Below are positions 1-5,676 of a DNA stretch of 9,300 nucleotides, in pieces. Every line of letters begins with the position of its first letter. The first letter of the stretch is position 1. Under the pieces are notes generated by a model that was not told where the DNA came from, ran no database searches, and saw nothing but the letters and a program-made list of their open reading frames with translations. Location: positions 1-9,300 of the forward strand of contig JAFDVT010000024.1 in the NCBI GenBank assembly GCA_018268875.1, written 5' to 3'. This stretch comes from Acidobacteriota bacterium. GTDB taxonomy: Bacteria; Acidobacteriota; Terriglobia; Bryobacterales; Bryobacteraceae. The translations under genes were made by a program, and so were the position numbers.

Positions 1-74
1 GGTGGACCCCAACTGGTGACGCGGAGCCGACAACGGACCGGCATCCGACTAGGCCTTGGTTAACCACCTCGGCG

Positions 75-80
75 AAAGGA
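75..80 (+). promoter_or_regulatory. Ribosome binding site for the Tat-exported giant protein
   Basis: AAAGGA lies 9 bases before the ATG at 90, a normal Shine-Dalgarno spacing. It matters because the reading frame is open upstream to the window edge and a second in-frame ATG at 201 sits directly before the Tat motif. This site favours the start at 90. No convincing -35/-10 promoter is visible in bases 1-89. Confidence 0.6.
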
Positions 81-89
81 ATTCTCATC

Positions 90-3000
90 ATGGCCAAGAG
101 AGGCAAGCGGAGTGATGGGCAACTGGTCCCGCGCGGCGAGAGCAGCCGAACAGGCCACCCGCCCCGCCGGAACAGCAGGCGAGCGGAGATCCGCCGGGGC
201 ATGACGCGCCGGCAGTTTCTCACTCGAGCAGCGGCGGCGGGGATGATGTTGGCCGTGCCGCCGGTATTCGCGAGCCAACGCGATGACCCCACGAGCCGGC
301 GCTCACCGCGACCCAAGGAGCAGCGCACGCTGTTCTTCAACCTGTCGCATGAGAACCACGCCGGGAAGACCTATTTTCTGACCGGCGGGGGGCAGCGCTA
401 CGCGCTCACCAAAGTGGCCGATCGGCCCGACGTCTTGCGCCACGCGCGGCAGACCAACGCCTTCCTGCGGGCCGTTCCCGACAGCCAGATCACCCATCAC
501 GTCGAGAACGCGGTGTTCGCCGCCGATACGGTGACCTTGTGTTATGTGAGCGCTGATATCAATACCCCAGCGGGCACCTGGTCGATGTCGGCCGTGCAGC
601 TCGTGATTCCGACCAGCGGCGCAGCCTATGCCTACGCGCAAGCCCGAAAGTCCACGCCCAGCGGACCGCTGCCGCTCTCCGCCAAACGCAAGCACTATGG
701 GATCGCGCCGGCGCAGACGGAGCAGGACCTGCGTGAGGAACGCGATCTGCTCGATCCCGTAAGCCATGCCGCAACCATGGTGGGCTGCCATCCGGACCTG
801 ATGAGCCTTGAGCCCAATTCTGCCTATACCGTCCACTCGAACCATGTCGACCGCAGCATCGACGTCATTCTGTTAAGCGGAAAGCTGAGTCAACCGCAGT
901 ACGGACCGGCGATGCCGCAGCAGACCCCGGGCCAGCCCAACGCGACCGGATGGGGCACGCTCCAGCCCGTGCCGGGCGACGGCGGCGCGCCGCTCAAGAA
1001 CCAGAAGGGCAAGCATGCCGGCAGAATTCAATATCAGCCGAGCCTGCACCCGGATTTGCGTACGCTTGCCCGGTCGGCGATGAACACCACCATCCCCGGC
1101 GTCAAGAACGATATCTCCCTGGGCGCGGACGCCACGGGCCTGACGCCCGCCGGCCCGAACGACCCACCGAACCCCGCGCTTACCGGCACGATGTGGCTGC
1201 GCCACGACGGGTTGACCAAGGTCGATCAGAGTCCGGGACAGCCGACGATCCGCGATGCCAATGCCACCATGGTCTTGAAGCAGCAGAATGGACAGGTGGG
1301 CTACCAAGTGCAGGCCAGTTCCACGCAGAAGGGCACGGCCGTCACGGTCTCGCTCACCCTGCTCAACTTCTTTTTGGAGTTTCGGGGCGTGTGGCTGCAA
1401 TTTCTCGATGCCAACGACCCTCCCAACGTGCTGACGCTCGCCAATATTCCGGAGTACGTCAACGGCACGATTATCGCCAACCACGTTAAAGACCTGGATA
1501 CCGCGACCGAGATGTTCGTCTCGGTCATCGGGCCGGTCTTCACGGTCATGGCGATCCCGACCGCGCCGGGCTTCATCCAGCCGAGTTTCACCGTCCCCGC
1601 GTCCGCGAGCACGGTGCGCATCCTGTCCAGCACTCTTTCATTCCAGGGTGGCAACACCTACCCCGAGACGGTGCTGCCAGGCGCCATCATGACCGGCGTC
1701 TTCAACTATGGCGTGACGGCGATGCTGGCTGCCGCGGGCGGCGGGAACTTCATTCCAGCGCTCTACAAGGTTGTCGTCATCCCGTTCCTGCAAACGCTCA
1801 CGCTCGAACTGATCACCATCATCAGCAACGCGTTGAATCCAAGCAGCCCCGGCTCGCTCGTCGGGATGCTCCTCACTCCCGGCTTCTGGGAAGGACAAGC
1901 TCTGGTGGTGGCCAAGGTACTCGTCACGAAGGCAGTCGGCGATGGCATGAAGGCACTCGTGGCATGGATCTTCGCAACGATCACCGAGGGCGTCGCCGAG
2001 GATGCGATCCCGGTCGCCGGCGAGATCATGCAGGCGCTCTCGATCGCCGTGGGCGTCATCAGTCTCGCCGAGACTTCGGCCGAACTGGCGCTGACACCCT
2101 GGACCTACATCGACGACCTGGTCTTCACCCACGACTTGAGCGTCACTATCCTCAAAGACTCGGGCGACCCGAATGCACACCCACCCGATCCCGGCGACGA
2201 TACCTTCCCCAAGGCGGCGAACAGCTATACGGTCACGGCGATGTTCGACGACGGCACGCCCTATGTAAAGACCTTTCCGCTCGCCGCGCCGGTGCCTTCC
2301 ACCTTGCCGCCGGTCGTGTTCAGCGGCGTGCCGCTCGGCGGCAACGTCAATATCTCAGTGGCCTTCGTGCAGAAAGCGATCGTGCCGGGGCAGCCGGACA
2401 TCCTGCTCGGCAAGGGCACGACCGGCCTGATTGCCAACACCGCCGGCACCGCCCCGACTTTTGCCATCGAGGAGCTGAAATTCCCGATCAGCTCGAACAC
2501 CGTCTATCAGCACCGGCAGAAGACCACGCTGGATGCGAACGGCAACCATGTCTGGGCGGCGGGCGCGGCGCCGACCGTCAATCAGGGCACCGCGGTGTGC
2601 GGCGCGGCCGGCACGGTGTGCGGCTATCGGAGCATCTCGGTGCGCCAGGGTACGGGCAGCGTGCAAGGCTACATCGGGTACGCCTGGCAGTCCCAGAACA
2701 GCGACTCGAACAAGGCGCCGAGTTGCGTGGGCGGCGGCGGCGGGCAGCTCGATCAGGTGGCCAACCTCAACACCGACTCGGGCAACAATGGCGCCAATGC
2801 GCAACAGGGCTATGTCAACGGCACCTGCGGCATCGGCGTGCCCGGCGTCCAGGTCGCCTATAACTTATTGACCCATGGCACTGCCAACTTCTATCTGGAT
2901 ACGACCGATCCCAACTCGCCGATGGTGCGCCAGGTCACACTGGAGCCCCAGCCGGCGTTCGCAAGCCCCTTGTCCGGTCAGGCGTGGGGCGCGCTCAATT

Positions 3001-3629
3001 TCCCGTCGGATTCCCTGCTGCTGCATCCGGCGGGATATCTGGTGAGCATCAACAACGTCAACCACAAGATCGAGACGCACCGGATTCCCGGCGGAGCCAT
3101 GAAGGATTCCGACGCGAAAGCCCGACTGATCGCGCAGGTCAAATCCGGCAAGGGCTCGCGTCCTGGGTTGATCGACTCACCGGTCGCGTCCGCCATTTCG
3201 CCGGATGGCGTCATCCTGATACTGGAGGCCGGCAACAACCGCATTCAGGCCTTCGATCTTGGCGCCAACCCGGTGCGCCACTTCACCAAGCAATCGTCGC
3301 CGTACAGCCTTACGCTCAGCGCGACCGATCCTGCCCAGGGCTGGCAGTATCTCGACCTGGCGGTGGAATACACCGGCTACCTGTACGTGCTGTCTTACAA
3401 TCAGACTACATTCGTCTACCGGCTGGATCTCTACCATCCCCAGCAGACTGACACCAACCCGATCTCAACAACGCAAAATATCAATGCGGCACGGTTGACG
3501 GTCGACTTCTGGCGCAATGTGTACACGCTCAATTACGAGGTGCTGCAGTTACCGGGCGGCGCCGCCGCCGGCCTTACCGAGCCTTCGGTCAGCCTGTGGA
3601 CGCCGTGTGATGTGGGACAGACATGCTGA
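90..3629 (+). CDS. Large Tat-exported protein with hydrophobic helical core and C-terminal NHL-like repeat
   Basis: The product has 1179 residues and I cannot assign it to a named family. A very basic 37-residue leader precedes a Tat signal: T-R-R-Q-F-L-T-R at 39-46, a hydrophobic stretch at 47-60 and probable cleavage after Ala61 (V-F-A|S). It is therefore expected to be exported folded. Residues about 78-500 look mixed and beta-rich with no motif I recognise. Residues about 530-670 are strikingly hydrophobic and Gly/Ala-rich, with several predicted helices such as A-I-P-V-A-G-E-I-M-Q-A-L-S. An Ig-like beta stretch follows at about 711-760. Two close cysteines (837, 844) and a Gly-rich Asn/Ser region lie at about 830-920. 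Residues about 1020-1105 resemble an NHL/beta-propeller repeat (S-A-I-S-P-D-G, then E-A-G-N-N-R-I-Q-A-F-D). Start 90 has a Shine-Dalgarno site; ATG 201, directly before the Tat motif, is the alternative. The gene is first in a co-directional set. A structural or membrane-interacting role is only inference. Confidence 0.85.
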   Translation: MAKRGKRSDGQLVPRGESSRTGHPPRRNSRRAEIRRGMTRRQFLTRAAAAGMMLAVPPVFASQRDDPTSRRSPRPKEQRTLFFNLSHENHAGKTYFLTGGGQRYALTKVADRPDVLRHARQTNAFLRAVPDSQITHHVENAVFAADTVTLCYVSADINTPAGTWSMSAVQLVIPTSGAAYAYAQARKSTPSGPLPLSAKRKHYGIAPAQTEQDLREERDLLDPVSHAATMVGCHPDLMSLEPNSAYTVHSNHVDRSIDVILLSGKLSQPQYGPAMPQQTPGQPNATGWGTLQPVPGDGGAPLKNQKGKHAGRIQYQPSLHPDLRTLARSAMNTTIPGVKNDISLGADATGLTPAGPNDPPNPALTGTMWLRHDGLTKVDQSPGQPTIRDANATMVLKQQNGQVGYQVQASSTQKGTAVTVSLTLLNFFLEFRGVWLQFLDANDPPNVLTLANIPEYVNGTIIANHVKDLDTATEMFVSVIGPVFTVMAIPTAPGFIQPSFTVPASASTVRILSSTLSFQGGNTYPETVLPGAIMTGVFNYGVTAMLAAAGGGNFIPALYKVVVIPFLQTLTLELITIISNALNPSSPGSLVGMLLTPGFWEGQALVVAKVLVTKAVGDGMKALVAWIFATITEGVAEDAIPVAGEIMQALSIAVGVISLAETSAELALTPWTYIDDLVFTHDLSVTILKDSGDPNAHPPDPGDDTFPKAANSYTVTAMFDDGTPYVKTFPLAAPVPSTLPPVVFSGVPLGGNVNISVAFVQKAIVPGQPDILLGKGTTGLIANTAGTAPTFAIEELKFPISSNTVYQHRQKTTLDANGNHVWAAGAAPTVNQGTAVCGAAGTVCGYRSISVRQGTGSVQGYIGYAWQSQNSDSNKAPSCVGGGGGQLDQVANLNTDSGNNGANAQQGYVNGTCGIGVPGVQVAYNLLTHGTANFYLDTTDPNSPMVRQVTLEPQPAFASPLSGQAWGALNFPSDSLLLHPAGYLVSINNVNHKIETHRIPGGAMKDSDAKARLIAQVKSGKGSRPGLIDSPVASAISPDGVILILEAGNNRIQAFDLGANPVRHFTKQSSPYSLTLSATDPAQGWQYLDLAVEYTGYLYVLSYNQTTFVYRLDLYHPQQTDTNPISTTQNINAARLTVDFWRNVYTLNYEVLQLPGGAAAGLTEPSVSLWTPCDVGQTC
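201..272 (+). other. Twin-arginine (Tat) signal peptide segment
   Basis: Residues 38-61 of the first protein read M-T-R-R-Q-F-L-T-R, then an Ala/Met/Leu-rich hydrophobic core ending V-F-A before Ser. This matches the R-R-x-F-L Tat consensus, with a typical -3/-1 cleavage site. An ATG at 201 begins precisely here, so the true start could be 201, with GGAG at 184-187 as a rather distant ribosome site. If translation starts at 90, the 37 extra residues make an unusually long, Arg-rich n-region. Confidence 0.8.
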
Positions 3630-3640
3630 GCTGCTTCAGC

Positions 3641-3672
3641 GACAGGCTCCGTTGTCCGCGACGGTGCCTGTC
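3641..3672. repeat. Imperfect palindrome 1 of a REP-like pair
   Basis: GACAGGCTCCGT at 3641-3652 pairs with ACGGTGCCTGTC at 3661-3672: 11 of 12 positions are complementary, around the 8-base loop TGTCCGCG. It lies 12 bases after the stop codon of the first gene. No T-run follows, so a classical rho-independent terminator is unlikely. Together with the next palindrome it resembles a REP/BIME-like intergenic element, though mRNA 3'-end stabilisation or transcriptional attenuation is also possible. Confidence 0.65.
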
Positions 3673-3683
3673 CTGGTTCGGAC

Positions 3684-3728
3684 GGGGACAGACACCACGC
3701 GCAGACGCGGGGAAGGGTGTCAGTCCCC
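3684..3728. repeat. Imperfect palindrome 2 of a REP-like pair
   Basis: GGGGACAGACACC at 3684-3696 pairs with GGTGTCAGTCCCC at 3716-3728: 12 of 13 positions are complementary, with one central A-A mismatch and a 19-base loop. The core GGGACAGACA (3685-3694) also occurs as an exact direct copy at 3614-3623, inside the last codons of the preceding gene. From memory, GGGGACAGACACC-type palindromes occur in REP-like elements near REP-associated tyrosine transposase (RAYT) genes. No such transposase is in the window, so that link is unproven. Confidence 0.65.
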
Positions 3729-3741
3729 GTGAAGCCATCAC

Positions 3742-3748
3742 AGGGAGG
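3742..3748 (+). promoter_or_regulatory. Ribosome binding site for the phospholipase-like gene
   Basis: AGGGAGG sits 5 bases before the ATG at 3754 and supports that start over any upstream in-frame codon. It lies 14 bases beyond the second palindrome, so folding of that hairpin could leave the site exposed. Confidence 0.65.
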
Positions 3749-3753
3749 CATCG

Positions 3754-5031
3754 ATGGGAAATGCGCCGGGCAAGACTGACAACGACCTCTTTAGCGATCT
3801 GCAACGCGCGAAAGAGAACGTAGAGGACGCGCTGAAGCGAGGCGATGCCCGCGCCCTCGAGACGCTGCTGGTGCGATACGATGCGCTTCAACAGCGTTGG
3901 CGAACCGCGACCCAGGAACACATCGAGCAGATTCGAAACACCGCGGTCGCGCCGGCTCCGCCTGCATCGTTGAACGTACAGCTCTATCCGTTTCCGCCAG
4001 CGCCGATCACATCCGGCGTCGGCGTCTGCCTGTCAGGAGGCGGCTCACGCGCGGCGTCCGCTTCGATGGGCGAGCTACGCGGCCTTCGCTCGCTCGGCCT
4101 CCTCGATCGTGTCTCAGCGCTCTCGACCGTCTCGGGGGGCTCCTGGGCGGGCGTGACATTCACCTATCTGCCGTCGGACATTTCGGATGACGAATTTCTG
4201 GGCGGCGTGGTTCCGAATGCCGGCGACCTGACGTGGGAACATCATTCGGGAGAAAACCCAGCTCAGGCATTGGACACCTTATCGGATCATGCGCTCGACA
4301 GCCTCTGCACGCGTATCGGCTTGGTCGAATTCCTCGCCGAGGTTGCGGTCCTCTGCGCGAAGTATCGAGACTCCCCGCATGTGCTCTGGTGCCGAGCGGT
4401 GGGGGCGCTGATTCTTGAGCCCTTCGGGCTCGGCGATATCACGCGACAGGGTTCTCCGGCGACCTATTACAGCTCGACCCAGCAATGGCTGGACAGCACG
4501 ATCCTGGGTAATGGACGCAATCCCACGTTGAGCGCCTCGGACTTTCATCTGGTCCAAAAATCGGGAAGGCCGCATCTCATCACGAACTCCACCATCTTCT
4601 CGCCGCCTGGCGTGCATCTTCGGCGGCCGGCGCCGGGAAGCCCGCCGCTTGAGCCGTACCCGTTCGAGGCGTCCGTCACGGGAGCAGGCGTTCCCTTTCC
4701 CTTGCAGGGAGGTCTCGGCGGAGAATCCGTTGATCCATTCGCATTCGGCGGACAAGCGCCGGCAGCCCCGCCTGTTCAGAGTCGCGTGCAGGTTCCGACA
4801 CCGCCACAACGATTTTCTTTGTCGGACATCGCCGGAACCAGCAGCTCGGCCTTCGTCGGCCCGTTGATCCAGTACTTCTACGCCCACTATCCCTGGCTGG
4901 AGGACATCGACCCGGTCTATTCGTACTGGCCTGTGATGCCGGCCGATCAAACTCCCGCGCAACAGTATTTCATCGGCGACGGGGGAATCTGGAAAATACC
5001 GGCATCACGGGGTTGCTGCGCCGCAAGATGA
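3754..5031 (+). CDS. Patatin/cPLA2-like phospholipase, N-terminal part (frameshifted)
   Basis: This frame gives 425 residues. No signal peptide is seen; residues about 10-62 are charged and helical, possibly a coiled coil. The core matches the phospholipase A2 / lysophospholipase-B branch of the patatin-like fold. S-G-G-G-S-R at 94-99 is the oxyanion-hole loop. T-V-S-G-G-S-W at 125-131 is the nucleophile elbow, with Ser127 the likely nucleophile; Thr replaces the usual first Gly of G-x-S-x-G. D-G-G at 409-411 holds the likely catalytic Asp409 of the Ser-Asp dyad. Expected activity is hydrolysis of acyl esters of phospholipid or lysophospholipid. Immediately after D-G-G the frame goes wrong, ending in a short Cys/Arg tail and stop at 5029-5031, while the true continuation lies in the -1 frame. 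One missing G in the run 4981-4985 explains this. The cause may be a sequencing error, an inactivating mutation or, less likely, programmed -1 frameshifting. A cytoplasmic location is likely unless a secretion system exports it. Confidence 0.85.
   Translation: MGNAPGKTDNDLFSDLQRAKENVEDALKRGDARALETLLVRYDALQQRWRTATQEHIEQIRNTAVAPAPPASLNVQLYPFPPAPITSGVGVCLSGGGSRAASASMGELRGLRSLGLLDRVSALSTVSGGSWAGVTFTYLPSDISDDEFLGGVVPNAGDLTWEHHSGENPAQALDTLSDHALDSLCTRIGLVEFLAEVAVLCAKYRDSPHVLWCRAVGALILEPFGLGDITRQGSPATYYSSTQQWLDSTILGNGRNPTLSASDFHLVQKSGRPHLITNSTIFSPPGVHLRRPAPGSPPLEPYPFEASVTGAGVPFPLQGGLGGESVDPFAFGGQAPAAPPVQSRVQVPTPPQRFSLSDIAGTSSSAFVGPLIQYFYAHYPWLEDIDPVYSYWPVMPADQTPAQQYFIGDGGIWKIPASRGCCAAR
4981..4985 (+). 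other. Probable frameshift site in a G5 run
   Basis: The catalytic Asp codon (4978-4980) is followed by GGGGG and then AATCTGG. As read, the protein continues D-G-G-I-W-K-I-P. With one more G, or a -1 slip, it reads D-G-G-N-L-E-N-T-G-I-T-G-L-L-R-R-K, which runs straight into the frame open to 5615. A D-G-G motif followed by an E-N-x-[GP]-[IL] pattern and a Leu-rich helix is expected at this point in the cPLA2/lysophospholipase family, so the -1 reading is clearly the ancestral one. Confidence 0.85.
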
Positions 5032-5615
5032 CGCGGATCATCGCCTTCGTCCATGCGCCGACGCCCTTGTCCTGGGACCCGGTCGCCAAACAGGTCGTCG
5101 TAGACAGCCAACTGCCGCCGCTCTTCGGCTTACAGCCCAAGGTGGCGGGGCAACCCTATCAGCCCTATCCGGCTCCACCGACGCCGGTGTCGCCGTCCGC
5201 CCGACCCTATCGGTACAATCAGGTGTTTGATCAGCAGGCTTTCTATAGTTTGATCGATCAACTCTGGCAGGCACACCAAGCGGACGGTTCAGCTATCTGC
5301 AAGCAAACCAGGCTCACCGTGCACGATAATGCCCACTTCGGCATTCAAAGCGCCGGACCGGTGGATGTCTTGTGGGTCTATACGAATCCCGTAACAACCT
5401 GGACCAACCAATTGAGCCGCACGGTGCGGCTCGGGATGGAATTCGAGCCGCTCCTCTATGGTTCGTTTCCCAACTATGACACGTTCCTCCAACTGCACCT
5501 GGAACCGCGTCAAGTCAATTTACTCGCACACCTCTCCTGCTGGAACGTGATCAACGACCGGTCCATCGGCGGGTTCCCCGCCAATGCGCAACTGTTCCGG
5601 GAGATGTTTGAGTAG
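5013..5615 (+). CDS. Patatin/cPLA2-like phospholipase, C-terminal part (frameshifted)
   Basis: This open frame is the C-terminal part of the phospholipase that starts at 3754. The ATG at 5013 falls inside a predicted helix (G-L-L-R-R-K-M-T-R-I-I-A-F-V), has no ribosome binding site and overlaps the upstream frame, so it is unlikely to be an independent gene. The homologous frame really begins at 4986. The segment starts with the beta strand R-I-I-A-F-V that normally follows the D-G-G motif. It continues with a Pro/Tyr-rich linker (about residues 45-70 of this piece), a helical part near F-Y-S-L-I-D-Q-L-W-Q, a strand V-D-V-L-W-V-Y, and a closing helix ending F-R-E-M-F-E. Joined to the upstream part, the full protein would be about 620 residues. 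Without it the enzyme would lack the end of its hydrolase core and probably be inactive. Confidence 0.75.
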   Translation: MLRRKMTRIIAFVHAPTPLSWDPVAKQVVVDSQLPPLFGLQPKVAGQPYQPYPAPPTPVSPSARPYRYNQVFDQQAFYSLIDQLWQAHQADGSAICKQTRLTVHDNAHFGIQSAGPVDVLWVYTNPVTTWTNQLSRTVRLGMEFEPLLYGSFPNYDTFLQLHLEPRQVNLLAHLSCWNVINDRSIGGFPANAQLFREMFE

Positions 5616-5663
5616 CAAGACGTGATCTGGTAGGGCCTGCAAGGCCATTGGACTCGATTCACT

Positions 5664-5668
5664 GGAGG
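5664..5668 (+). promoter_or_regulatory. Ribosome binding site for the FG-GAP propeller protein
   Basis: GGAGG lies 8 bases before the ATG at 5677. It selects this ATG over the in-frame ATGs at 5686 and 5698, and so implies a long n-region before the signal peptide's main hydrophobic core. Confidence 0.65.
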
Positions 5669-5676
5669 ACACGATC

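Noticed and set aside
1..89. 3' end of an upstream gene or a promoter
   Set aside because: One frame ends at TAA 61-63 after 20 Arg/Gly-rich codons, but that is too short to support a gene, and no good -35/-10 pair is visible.
1964..2863. 299-residue plus-strand frame inside the first gene
   Set aside because: It has the Arg-rich composition typical of a shifted frame of GC-rich DNA, and the overlapping real frame shows coherent secondary structure throughout.
3754..5615. Type III or type VI secreted phospholipase effector (ExoU- or Tle-like)
   Set aside because: The absence of a signal peptide fits, but no chaperone, VgrG, PAAR, immunity or secretion gene is present in the window.
5634..5646. 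Small hairpin GGCCT-GCA-AGGCC between the phospholipase and propeller genes
   Set aside because: Five base pairs with a 3-base loop and no T-run is too weak to call a terminator; it could occur by chance.
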